From Candidatus Latescibacterota bacterium (GTDB lineage: Bacteria; JAAXHH01), in contig JAJECR010000321.1 in assembly GCA_022821935.1 (NCBI GenBank), positions 1 to 7,919 on the forward strand: a DNA stretch of 7,919 nt, read 5' to 3'. How positions within the stretch are numbered: the stretch's first letter is position 1; each line of letters opens with the position of its first letter. Positions 1 to 6,554 of the stretch are shown here, in pieces. The notes beneath the pieces are model-generated. The model searched no databases, was not told where the DNA came from, and saw only the letters and a program-made list of their open reading frames with translations. A program made the translations under genes and the position numbers.

Positions 1-150
1 GGCACCTTCTTCGTGATCACGACGCTCATGGTGATCCCGTCCCTCGTGTGCCTCTGGGCCATTCGCAACCAGCTGAGGGACCTGCTGGCCGGCACGCGCG
101 TACAGGTATTCGGCAAGAAGTCGGAAGACGTGCCCGAAGGAACGGCCTGA
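1..150 (+). CDS. C-terminal end of a multi-pass membrane transporter (possibly MFS/AmpG-like), partial
   Basis: An open frame enters from the left edge and ends at TGA 148-150, giving 49 residues. Residues 2-21 form one hydrophobic membrane helix (GTFFVITTLMVIPSLVCLWA), followed by a basic and then acidic tail (IRNQLRDLLAG to VPEGTA) typical of a cytoplasmic C-terminus. A final helix beginning with aromatic residues, with a mid-helix Pro, Leu/Trp at its end and a short charged tail, resembles the last helix of major facilitator/AmpG-like transporters; that family call is an inference from a short fragment. The next gene lies 133 bases downstream on the same strand, so co-transcription is possible but unproven. 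Any polytopic transporter could end this way; only 'membrane protein C-terminus' is well supported. Confidence 0.6.
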   Translation, partial: GTFFVITTLMVIPSLVCLWAIRNQLRDLLAGTRVQVFGKKSEDVPEGTA

Positions 151-272
151 GGGCGGAGGTTGCCGGTATACACGACAGCAGGAGCGGTACGAGAACAGAA
201 GATGCCCGAATCCGCTCTGCGGTGTGCAGGATCTCTTCAAAGACGACACAATTTACCCGACATCTGAACCAT

Positions 273-277
273 GGAGG
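273..277 (+). promoter_or_regulatory. Shine-Dalgarno site of the uxuA-like gene
   Basis: GGAGG lies 6 bases upstream of the ATG at 284. It decides the start: a longer in-frame reading from 224 would add 20 residues with no family similarity and no ribosome-binding site. An out-of-frame ATG at 271 overlaps the site. Confidence 0.75.
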
Positions 278-283
278 CAATGC

Positions 284-1270
284 ATGTACATCGGAACGCA
301 GACCCGGTGCAGAAATGATACGGATATCGAGGTACTGGCCCAGTTGGGTGTATTCAACGTGGACCAGACGCCGGCCGAGCCCTGGGCCGAGTGGACGGTC
401 GACCTGCTGAAAGCCCAGCGCGAACGCTTCGACCGGTACGGGATCAACCTCGAGATGATCCATATCCCCCTGGGCTCCGCCAGCGCCTTCGACAACGAGG
501 CCGGCGCAATTTTCCTGGGAAAGAGCGATAAGCGGGACCGCGCGCTGGAACGCATGTGCGAGACCGTACGCATGGCCTCCGAGGCCGGGCTGAGGGGACT
601 GAACTACAACATCACCTTGCTGGGCCACCTGCGTACCGAGCCCAAGTACGGCCGCGGCGGCGCGAAACTGTCGTCCTTCGAATACGACAAGCTCGACCAG
701 GGCAGACCGGAATTCGAAGCCGGGCCGGCTGACGAAGACGAGATGTGGGAGCGCATAGACCACTGGCTCAAGGTCATCATCCCCGTGGCGGAGGAATACA
801 AGGTCCAGATGGCGTGCCACCCGTCGGACCCCGGCATCGGGCACGGCAGGACGTACCGCGGAGTGGCCCGCGTGCTGGGCATGTCGGACGGCTTCAAGAA
901 GCTTATCGACCTGTACGACAGTCCCTACAACGGACTGAACTTCTGCCAGGGCTGCATGTCGGAAAGCCTCGAGAATCCGTCGGAGGAGATATTCGACGTG
1001 ATCCGCTATTTCGGAAGCAGGAAAAAGATTTTTAACGTACACTTCCGGAACATCAAGGGGCGGCTGAACAACTTCGTGGAGGTCTTCCCCGACGAGGGCG
1101 ACATCGACATGCTGAAGGCGATGCGGACCTACAAGGAAGTGGGGTACGAGTACATGATCATGCCGGATCACGTGCCCGGCATATCAGGTCCCGAGGCGGG
1201 CCAGGTGGGATTCGCCTACGCCTACGGGTATATCCACGCGGCGATCCAGGCGGCCAACGCGGGTGACTAG
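284..1270 (+). CDS. Mannonate dehydratase-like TIM-barrel enzyme (UxuA family)
   Basis: This encodes 328 residues. UxuA converts D-mannonate to 2-keto-3-deoxy-D-gluconate in hexuronate breakdown, using a divalent metal in a xylose-isomerase-like TIM barrel in the cytoplasm. The metal-site motifs are visible in order: CHPSDPG (His179), NFCQGC (Cys221), VHFRNIKG (His253) and PDHVPG (Asp295, His296), with FPDEGDIDML before the last. These match the His/Cys/His/Asp ligand pattern known for mannonate dehydratases. E. coli UxuA is about 394 residues, so this is a shorter form; the insertions seen in the enteric enzyme are missing. No uxuB-like oxidoreductase or kdgK is adjacent, so mannonate itself as substrate is inferred; a related sugar acid is possible. 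It ends in a CTAG shared with the stop of the convergent gene. Confidence 0.85.
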   Translation: MYIGTQTRCRNDTDIEVLAQLGVFNVDQTPAEPWAEWTVDLLKAQRERFDRYGINLEMIHIPLGSASAFDNEAGAIFLGKSDKRDRALERMCETVRMASEAGLRGLNYNITLLGHLRTEPKYGRGGAKLSSFEYDKLDQGRPEFEAGPADEDEMWERIDHWLKVIIPVAEEYKVQMACHPSDPGIGHGRTYRGVARVLGMSDGFKKLIDLYDSPYNGLNFCQGCMSESLENPSEEIFDVIRYFGSRKKIFNVHFRNIKGRLNNFVEVFPDEGDIDMLKAMRTYKEVGYEYMIMPDHVPGISGPEAGQVGFAYAYGYIHAAIQAANAGD

Positions 1271-2082
1271 CCGGCCGGAGTGGTCTGCGCAGCCGAAAAA
1301 GCCCGCAGTCCGTCATCCTCGATCGGCTCCAGCGGCGTGAAGTCCCGGTTGTTCTGGTACCAGGGCCTGACCTCGCGCGTGCAGGCGTTGCCGACGGCGT
1401 TGTAGATCAGGTAGAAGATCGCACGGCGCCAGGGCGAGACGTTGTCGGCCGATCCGTGGACGATGTTGCTGTGGATCAGGGCGACCGAGCCCGCCGGTCC
1501 GATGAGCGCTTCGATGCCGTTATCACCGGCCAGTTGCTCCAGCGTCGGACGGTCGATGTGGTACAGGTCGTACCCTCGGCCCTTCGCGTCCGCGTGAAGT
1601 TCGGAGTCCAGCAGGCCCCAACGGTGGGACCCCGGTATGATCATGAGCGGCGAGGTGACCGGCGTGCAGTCGTCGATGAACACCGACGCCATAATGCAAT
1701 TCGGTTCGGGCATGCCGTCGACCTTGTACCACGACGGGAAGTCCTGGTGCCAGGTCCACGACGCCCCGCTCCCGAAGCCCTGCTTGGGGTTCATGCGGGT
1801 CTGGTGCAGGTAAACCTCGTCCCCCAGCAGTTGGCGAACCGGGTCCATCAGCCGTGGCAGACGTGCCAGCCGTCCGAAGGGTTCGGAGTAGGTATGCGCT
1901 CCGAAAGCCAGCCGGGCGGCCGTGGGGTCGTCTTTCTCCCGCACCACCTCCGGTCCCTGGCGGCTGAGTACCTCCGGAACCGCCTCCTGCAGCGCCTTCA
2001 CTTCCTGTTTGTCGAGTAACCCCGAGAAAAACAGGTAACCGGTTTCGTGGAAGGCGAAGATCTGCTGTTCGTTCAGTATCAT
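1267..2082 (-). CDS. Phytanoyl-CoA dioxygenase (PhyH) family Fe(II)/2-oxoglutarate oxygenase, EctD-like
   Basis: This encodes 271 residues forming a double-stranded beta-helix oxygenase. The iron triad is visible: His112 and Asp114 in WTWHQDFPSW, and His209 in SNIVHGS. Arg220, eleven residues after His209 in VSPWRRAIFYLIYN, is placed to bind the 2-oxoglutarate carboxylate. Several blocks resemble ectoine hydroxylase EctD: HQTRMNPKQGFG, the HxDF-x-x-W segment with VDGMP (118-124), and LMIIPGSH (146-153). EctD is about 300 residues, so this is somewhat shorter, and no ectoine biosynthesis genes are in view; the substrate is therefore left open. An AGAGGG site sits 5 bases before the ATG. It lies 45 bases downstream of the asparaginase-like gene on the same strand, suggesting co-transcription. 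The family call is firm; the subfamily call is inference. Confidence 0.88.
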   Translation of the reverse strand: MILNEQQIFAFHETGYLFFSGLLDKQEVKALQEAVPEVLSRQGPEVVREKDDPTAARLAFGAHTYSEPFGRLARLPRLMDPVRQLLGDEVYLHQTRMNPKQGFGSGASWTWHQDFPSWYKVDGMPEPNCIMASVFIDDCTPVTSPLMIIPGSHRWGLLDSELHADAKGRGYDLYHIDRPTLEQLAGDNGIEALIGPAGSVALIHSNIVHGSADNVSPWRRAIFYLIYNAVGNACTREVRPWYQNNRDFTPLEPIEDDGLRAFSAAQTTPAG

Positions 2083-2127
2083 GAATGCCCTCTATCAGTC
2101 CGCTTAGTTCTCCATCTCGGACCGTTC

Positions 2128-3249
2128 TTACCTGATCCGCTCCACGCGCTCCATCATCCGGTCCTTCAAAGCGCCGGGAAGCTGTGTCTGGTCGTATACG
2201 TACTGCAGAGGCTCGTGCCGGGCTCCGTCCGCATTGGCCACGGCGTAATTTCCCCTCCCCGGAAGCACCTCGAGGTACTCGTCCGGGTACTGGTACATGG
2301 TCGCCCCGCCGAACCGTCCGTCCTTGGCCACGGCGTAGAAATTCAGGCTGAACATGGGGCGGCCCTTACCGTCCAGCAGCCGGTCTTCCGTCATGGCCAC
2401 GGACCGCTCAAGCGTGGCCAGGCAGGCTTCCTGGGGCGACTTGCCCTGCCGCATGAACTCCACGGTCAGGAACGCCCCGCATACCTTGATGTTCGCCTCG
2501 CCCCGCCCCGTGGAACCGGCGGCGCCCACTTTGTTGTCGCAGTACTGCCCCGTACCGATGATGGGGCTGTCGCCCACGCGGCCCGGGATCTTCCAAGACA
2601 GGCCGCTCGTGGTCGTCACGCTGCCTATATCGCCGTTCGCGTCCACGCCGCACATGTTGATCGTGCCGCCCGGCCGTTCGATCACGATGTCGTCCTCGTG
2701 GTCCAGCCAGTCATCGTCCGGACTGAGTTGTGACCGCCAGCGCAGCCAGTCCTGGCGGCTTTCCTCGCTGAGCAGGTCCTGTTCCTTGAAGCCCATGTCC
2801 AGGGCGAAGCGCTTCGCGCCTTTGCCGACGAGCATGATGTGATCGGTGTAATCCATGATCGCCTTGGCCACCAGCGACGCCGAGGCGATGTCCTCCAGCG
2901 CGGCGACGGAACCCGCCCGTCTCGTAGGTCCGTGCATGACGGAGGCGTCCAGGGTAACGACGCCGTCCGCATTTGGACGGCCCCCATACCCCACGGACTG
3001 GTCATTGGGGTCCAGTTCCTGGATGTTTACGCCGGCAATGACCGCGTCGAGCGGGTCGGCCTGGTCCTTCGTCATCATTTCGTAGGCCTTCGCGACGCCG
3101 CGAATGCCGTTACGCGACGCGACAATCGTGGGCGGTGCAGGCGCGCTGTGGTTGCTGGGAACGGGGGCGGCATGCGCCTTCGCGGACGCGGCGAGGCCGG
3201 TCAGCGCGAGGGCGGATGTTTCCAGAAAGGCGCGGCGGGTAACTGGCAT
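2128..3249 (-). CDS. Tat-exported N4-(beta-N-acetylglucosaminyl)-L-asparaginase-like Ntn hydrolase
   Basis: This encodes 373 residues. The N-terminus carries a twin-arginine signal (TRRAFLE at 4-10, a hydrophobic Ala/Leu stretch, AHA at 25-27 before the likely cleavage), so it should act outside the cytoplasmic membrane. Family blocks follow: SVGYGGRPNADG (85-96), TLDASVMHG (99-107), the self-cleavage site GGTINM with Thr196 as nucleophile, GRVGDSP (223-229; Arg224 and Asp227 in the substrate pocket) and GAAGSTGRGE (242-251). Members cleave GlcNAc-Asn, aspartyl-peptide or asparagine bonds after splitting into two chains before the Thr. The residues before Thr196 are Gly-Gly rather than the His-Asp of classical glycosylasparaginases, so a plant-type asparaginase/isoaspartyl peptidase specificity cannot be excluded. 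An AGAGG site is 7 bases from the ATG. It probably heads an operon with the dioxygenase. Confidence 0.85.
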   Translation of the reverse strand: MPVTRRAFLETSALALTGLAASAKAHAAPVPSNHSAPAPPTIVASRNGIRGVAKAYEMMTKDQADPLDAVIAGVNIQELDPNDQSVGYGGRPNADGVVTLDASVMHGPTRRAGSVAALEDIASASLVAKAIMDYTDHIMLVGKGAKRFALDMGFKEQDLLSEESRQDWLRWRSQLSPDDDWLDHEDDIVIERPGGTINMCGVDANGDIGSVTTTSGLSWKIPGRVGDSPIIGTGQYCDNKVGAAGSTGRGEANIKVCGAFLTVEFMRQGKSPQEACLATLERSVAMTEDRLLDGKGRPMFSLNFYAVAKDGRFGGATMYQYPDEYLEVLPGRGNYAVANADGARHEPLQYVYDQTQLPGALKDRMMERVERIR

Positions 3250-3304
3250 AGGTCGACCTCTTTGTTGTAGAATGAGCTTGTGGAATCGCGTAAGTCAGAC
3301 CGCT

Positions 3305-3334
3305 ATTATAACCCGGTTGACGTGTTGGTGACAA
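3305..3334 (-). promoter_or_regulatory. Sigma70-type promoter for the asparaginase/dioxygenase operon
   Basis: Reading the minus strand, TTGTCA (3334-3329) is followed by an 18-base spacer and a perfect TATAAT (3310-3305). Predicted transcription would start near 3298, leaving a leader of about 49 bases before the ATG at 3249. The -35 box overlaps the end of the T-tract of the preceding terminator. Confidence 0.6.
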
Positions 3335-3359
3335 GAAAAAGTCGATTGGGTGGAATCGA
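3333..3359 (-). terminator. Intrinsic terminator of the SpoU-family methyltransferase gene
   Basis: Directly after the stop codon (3362-3360, minus strand) there is a perfect 6-bp stem TCGATT/AATCGA (3359-3354 with 3347-3342) around a CCACCC loop. It is followed on the minus strand by CTTTTTCTT (3341-3333). The stem is AT-rich and short, so it may be weak, but its position one base past the stop and the T-tract fit a rho-independent terminator. Confidence 0.6.
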
Positions 3360-4175
3360 TCAGTCCGCCCCGCGCGCCCAATTGAAAACATCGTAAAGCA
3401 GCACGCCGGCAGCCACGGACAGGTTCAGGGAATCTGCCCGGCCGACCATGGGAATGCGTACGACCTGGTCGCAGGCGGCGAGTTGGGCTTCAGACAGACC
3501 GTGTTGTTCGCTGCCCAGGCACAAGAGGACGGGTGGGGCATAGCCGGCTTCCCGGTAATCTACCTTCGCGGCGTCTGACGCGCCGACCATCGGAATATCA
3601 GTCTTGTTCTGCCAATTGATCAGGGAATCGAGCGAGGTGCGGACGACCCGCTGCGTGAAAATCGAGCCCATACTGCCGCGAACCGATGAAGGATCGTAAG
3701 GGTCTGCCGTATCGCCCAGCAGGATGACGCCCGACGCGCCAACCGCCTCACACGTGCGCAGGATCGACCCCAGGTTGCCCGGGTTGCCCACGTCCTCGAG
3801 AACCACCCAGCCGAGCGTCTTGTCCGGAGTCGAATCGTCCACGCCGATATCGTCGAGGGCGGTCCACCTTTGCCGAACGACGGCCCCGAGGCCCTGCGGG
3901 CCGTCCTTTCTGGACAACGTCTGAAACACATCGTCGCTGACGTACAGCACCTCGACGCCATCCTGCTCCGCCCGCTGCACCGTGTCTCTGCCGAAATCGC
4001 TGCGAAGCAGTTCCGGCGCGACGACAAGAGTTTCGATGTCCGCCCCGGTCTGCACGGCCTCGCCGACGAGCCGGATGCCTTCCGCGAAGAACAGCCCGGC
4101 TTCCTGTCGTTTCTTGCGCTGTGAGAGCGCGCGGATGGCCTTGATTCGGGGATTCCGGGAACTGGTAAGCATCAT
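3360..4175 (-). CDS. SpoU/TrmH-family RNA 2'-O-ribose methyltransferase
   Basis: This encodes 271 residues. The N-terminal part (about 1-105) is the L30e-like substrate-binding domain (NPRIKAIRAL, FFAEGIRLV). The C-terminal SPOUT domain contains the three family motifs: NPGNLGSILRT (131-141; Asn131 and Arg140), LCLGSEQHGLS (219-228, with Glu223) and IPMVGRADSLNLSVAAG (241-257). Together these form the trefoil-knot S-adenosylmethionine site. The enzyme methylates a ribose 2'-OH in rRNA or tRNA in the cytoplasm; which nucleotide is modified cannot be read from sequence. Length is typical for the family. Two adjacent ATGs (4175-4173, 4172-4170) precede the first conserved block; neither has a Shine-Dalgarno site. 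It is flanked by its own candidate promoter and terminator, so it looks monocistronic. Confidence 0.93.
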   Translation of the reverse strand: MMLTSSRNPRIKAIRALSQRKKRQEAGLFFAEGIRLVGEAVQTGADIETLVVAPELLRSDFGRDTVQRAEQDGVEVLYVSDDVFQTLSRKDGPQGLGAVVRQRWTALDDIGVDDSTPDKTLGWVVLEDVGNPGNLGSILRTCEAVGASGVILLGDTADPYDPSSVRGSMGSIFTQRVVRTSLDSLINWQNKTDIPMVGASDAAKVDYREAGYAPPVLLCLGSEQHGLSEAQLAACDQVVRIPMVGRADSLNLSVAAGVLLYDVFNWARGAD

Positions 4176-4183
4176 GGATTACA

Positions 4184-4212
4184 ACCGTACGCGAGGCACG
4201 GGGCAGCGTCAA
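4184..4212 (-). promoter_or_regulatory. Candidate promoter of the methyltransferase gene, near-leaderless
   Basis: On the minus strand TTGACG (4212-4207), a 17-base spacer and TACGGT (4189-4184) are followed after 8 bases by the ATG at 4175. The -10 box keeps the key first, second and last bases. If used, the transcript would begin at or within about 2 bases of the start codon, which fits the lack of a Shine-Dalgarno site. Confidence 0.4.
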
Positions 4213-4311
4213 GTCTATCTTCCGTCGTAGCGTGGCCGTCCGCCGCTCCGAATAAGGGGAATGCCCCGTGGCCGCACATGAAACAACCCGCCCGCAACAC
4301 CGACATTCCGC

Positions 4312-4341
4312 TTGACATCGGCTTTCCAACCGCTTTACCAT
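4312..4341 (+). promoter_or_regulatory. Candidate sigma70-type promoter of the DUF6785/6784 gene
   Basis: A perfect TTGACA (4312-4317) is followed by an 18-base spacer and TACCAT (4336-4341, four of six consensus bases). Predicted start near 4348, about 140 bases upstream of the ATG. The long leader contains the repeat pair described at 4424-4455. Confidence 0.45.
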
Positions 4342-4423
4342 TTCCCTTCACCGGTCGTCCCCGATGACCGACTCGCGTGATCGTGATGATCAAATGCGCA
4401 GGCTATTCGCGGGTGTGAATGAG

Positions 4424-4455
4424 TACGCGTAGGCCAGACTCGCGAAATACGCGTA
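4424..4455. repeat. Pair of identical TACGCGTA palindromes
   Basis: The 8-bp perfect palindrome TACGCGTA occurs at 4424-4431 and 4448-4455, 24 bases apart start to start, in the leader just before the membrane-protein gene. The second copy ends 33 bases before the ATG. Duplicated palindromes in this position could be a transcription-factor site; the function is inferred. Confidence 0.5.
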
Positions 4456-4475
4456 ATAAACGATCGCGCCTGCCC

Positions 4476-4481
4476 GAAAGG
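4476..4481 (+). promoter_or_regulatory. Shine-Dalgarno site of the DUF6785/6784 gene
   Basis: GAAAGG ends 7 bases before the ATG at 4489. This supports that start over the in-frame ATG at 4549, which begins nearer the first membrane helix. Confidence 0.55.
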
Positions 4482-4488
4482 CTCCTCG

Positions 4489-6444
4489 ATGTCGGTCACC
4501 CATCCGGAAACAACCCGGGAAGGACAGCAAGTCTCCACGCCGAGGGAGATGGTTACCCCCCGTGCCGTGGCCGTCGGCATGGCCTGTTCACTGATCCTGG
4601 GGATCGCCGATCCCTACTCCAACATGATCATCCAGGGATCGTACCTGGGTAGCAATTTCACGCCCATCGGTGTAGTCTTTCTCTTTGCCGTGCTCGTCGG
4701 GATCGTCAACACGCTGCTGCGGACCTGGTCCCCGGCGCACGCCCTCACGCAGGGCGAACTGGCCGTCGTCTACATCATGTCGCTCATCGCGTCGGCCATC
4801 CCGTCTTACGGACTGACCGAGGTCCTCCTTCCCGCCATGGCGTCCATGTACTACGCCACGCCGGAAAACCGTTGGCTCGAGAATGTAGGACCCCACGTGG
4901 AGCCGTGGCTGATGCCGCAGGATCCCGAAGTGGTAAGGTCGTTCTTCGAAGGCCTGCCCCGGGGCGGAGCCATACCCTGGGGCGAATGGGCCGTACCGCT
5001 CGCGGCCTGGCTCAGCTTCGTCCTGGTGCTGTACTTCGTGGTGTTCTGCATCACCGTCGTCCTGCGCAAGCAGTGGGTGGAGCGGGAACGCCTCGTCTTT
5101 CCCCTGGTCAAGCTGCCCGCCGAGATGATCGATCCGGGCGACGACCCTTCCGGTTCCCGCCTGGCGCCGTTCTTCCGGAACCGGATGATGTGGGCGGGCT
5201 TCTCCATTCCCTTCCTGATCAATGCGTGGAATGCCATACACAACTATATCTACTTTTTCCCCACCATCTACTTCCAGGAAACCATCAGTCTCTTCAGCAA
5301 CCAGTTCGTCCTGCCCATCAACCTCTCCTTCCCGCTGGTGGGCTTCGCCTACCTCCTCAGCCTCGAGATCTCCTTCAGCCTCTGGCTTTTCTTTCTGGTC
5401 GGCCGGCTGCAGAACCTGGCGAACGCGAGCTTCGGCATCGACCTGGCGGGCAGTACGACCCTGCCGGGCGAGTACCAGATGTTCGGCGCGCTGCTCGTCC
5501 TCGCCCTGTTCAGTCTCTGGCTGGCCCGGGCCCATATCCGCGAGATCCTGGGCAAAGTGCTTCGCGGAGGAGACTCGCCGGACGATGCCAACGAATGCCT
5601 CTCCTACCGGTTCGCCGTGATCGGCGGAGGACTGGGCATCTTGTTCCTGCTCGGATGGTTGTGGATGATCGGCCTCTCCCCGTGGCTGGCCGTCATACTG
5701 CTGATCCTGGTGCTGGCAGTGTATGTCGGTTTCGCGCGGATCGTGGCGGAAGGCGGCGTGATTTTCGCGGAGACCTTCAATCCCCAGGAGTTCATGATCC
5801 ACGGATTCACCGGCCCCTTCCTCGGCGCGCGCAACCTGGTCGCCATCGGGTTGACCAAGTTCTGGTTCACCCACACGCGCACGCTCATCATGCCCTCCAT
5901 GGCCAATGGCCTGAAACTGGCCGATACGGCGGGGATCCGGAACCAGCGCTGGCTGACCGGGGCGATTGGGCTGGCCATACTCTGCAGCCTGGCCAGCTCG
6001 ATCTACACGGTGATGTATCTGGCTTACGAATACGGGGGCATCAACCTCAACTGGCAGTTCTTCGGGGTGCTCCAGCAGAACAGATTCAGTTACTATGCGA
6101 CCACCATCGCCTCCACGTCCGAACCCGCCGGGCGGTGGTTCTTCTTCGGACTGGGCGCCGCCATCATGTGGGCGCTGATGTTCCTGCGGCAGAAGTTCAT
6201 CTGGTGGCCCCTCCATTTCATCGGGTTCCCCGTGGGGGCCTCCGCCCCGCTCCTCACCGCGTGGTTCTCCATATTCCTGGCCTGGATGATCAAGGGACTC
6301 ATCCTCAAGTACGGCGGGATCGACATCTATCGCAAGATGCTGCCCTTCTTCCTGGGACTGATCCTCGGCGAGTTCGTCAGCGCGGGCCTATGGGTCATCA
6401 TAGATGGATTGACGGGCATCACGGGGCACATCATATTCAACTGA
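4489..6444 (+). CDS. DUF6785/DUF6784 family polytopic membrane protein (putative transporter)
   Basis: This encodes 651 residues with many hydrophobic helices, for example around 27-49, 60-78, 92-115, 170-193, 234-252, 275-306, 330-346, 375-415, 490-512, 548-566, 575-603 and 617-638. It matches, from recall, the pattern of the uncharacterised DUF6785 (N-terminal) and DUF6784 (C-terminal) proteins of Planctomycetes, Armatimonadetes and related bacteria: ATPENRW (123-129), FFEGLPRGGAIPWGEW (152-167), QWVERERLVFPLVKLP (195-210), ARIVAEGGVIFAE (416-428) and WWPLHFIGFPVG (572-583). There is no ATP-binding motif, so it would be a secondary transporter if it transports at all; the charged ERERLVFP and AEGG segments within a helical bundle are reminiscent of oligopeptide transporters, which is only a speculation. 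It has its own candidate promoter and lies 110 bases upstream of the sialidase on the same strand, so it may handle a sialidase product. Confidence 0.8.
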   Translation: MSVTHPETTREGQQVSTPREMVTPRAVAVGMACSLILGIADPYSNMIIQGSYLGSNFTPIGVVFLFAVLVGIVNTLLRTWSPAHALTQGELAVVYIMSLIASAIPSYGLTEVLLPAMASMYYATPENRWLENVGPHVEPWLMPQDPEVVRSFFEGLPRGGAIPWGEWAVPLAAWLSFVLVLYFVVFCITVVLRKQWVERERLVFPLVKLPAEMIDPGDDPSGSRLAPFFRNRMMWAGFSIPFLINAWNAIHNYIYFFPTIYFQETISLFSNQFVLPINLSFPLVGFAYLLSLEISFSLWLFFLVGRLQNLANASFGIDLAGSTTLPGEYQMFGALLVLALFSLWLARAHIREILGKVLRGGDSPDDANECLSYRFAVIGGGLGILFLLGWLWMIGLSPWLAVILLILVLAVYVGFARIVAEGGVIFAETFNPQEFMIHGFTGPFLGARNLVAIGLTKFWFTHTRTLIMPSMANGLKLADTAGIRNQRWLTGAIGLAILCSLASSIYTVMYLAYEYGGINLNWQFFGVLQQNRFSYYATTIASTSEPAGRWFFFGLGAAIMWALMFLRQKFIWWPLHFIGFPVGASAPLLTAWFSIFLAWMIKGLILKYGGIDIYRKMLPFFLGLILGEFVSAGLWVIIDGLTGITGHIIFN

Positions 6445-6448
6445 AAAC

Positions 6449-6464
6449 GCCGTGATGCGGCTTT
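6449..6464 (+). terminator. Weak candidate terminator after the membrane-protein gene
   Basis: Starting 4 bases after the stop, GCCG (6449-6452) can pair with CGGC (6458-6461) around a TGATG loop, preceded by AAAAC and followed by TTTAG. The 4-bp stem and three-base T-tract make it weak; it may only attenuate transcription into the sialidase gene. Confidence 0.25.
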
Positions 6465-6521
6465 AGAACTGCTCGCGCCTGATGCGGCATCTCCTCAAGA
6501 AGCGTTACGCGGCATCCCTCG

Positions 6522-6536
6522 CGCGAAGCGTTCGCG
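6522..6536. repeat. CGCGAA-GCG-TTCGCG inverted repeat upstream of the sialidase
   Basis: A perfect 6-bp inverted repeat with a 3-base centre lies 18 bases before the ATG at 6555. No T-tract follows, so it is not a terminator. It could be an operator or an mRNA hairpin affecting translation of the sialidase. Confidence 0.4.
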
Positions 6537-6554
6537 AAGGGACACGCGTATCAC

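Larger units (their letters stand above)
4176..4488. other. Divergent intergenic regulatory region
   Basis: This is 313 bases between the divergently transcribed methyltransferase and DUF6785/6784 genes. No convincing protein or RNA gene is seen. It holds a minus-strand candidate promoter (4184-4212), a plus-strand candidate promoter (4312-4341), the TACGCGTA pair (4424-4455), two copies of GACTCGCG (4370-4377 and 4437-4444), tandem TGATC motifs near 4378-4392, and a short GGGG/CCCC hairpin around 4256-4267. The DNA after about 4348 would be a 140-base leader of the plus-strand gene if the candidate promoter is right. Confidence 0.6.

Noticed and set aside
212..222. CCGC-TCT-GCGG hairpin between the transporter fragment and the uxuA-like gene, considered as a terminator.
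   Set aside because: The stem is only 4 bp with a 3-base loop and no T-tract follows, so it is not supported as a terminator.
26..1171. A 381-residue minus-strand open frame opposite the uxuA-like gene.
   Set aside because: It is an antisense shadow in high-GC DNA: its composition is rich in His, Val, Arg and Gly with no recognisable motif, while the plus strand carries a clear enzyme with a ribosome-binding site.
3250..3259. AGGTCGACCT palindrome between the Shine-Dalgarno site and the ATG of the asparaginase-like gene.
   Set aside because: It could pair the Shine-Dalgarno sequence in a 3-bp stem, but that is too short to be stable, and 10-bp palindromes of this kind occur by chance.
4588..6216. 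Long open frames of 542 residues (minus) and 527 residues (plus, 4872-6455) overlapping the membrane-protein gene.
   Set aside because: Both translate to low-complexity charged or Arg/Pro-rich sequence typical of shadow frames, while the 4489-6444 frame gives coherent membrane helices and family motifs.
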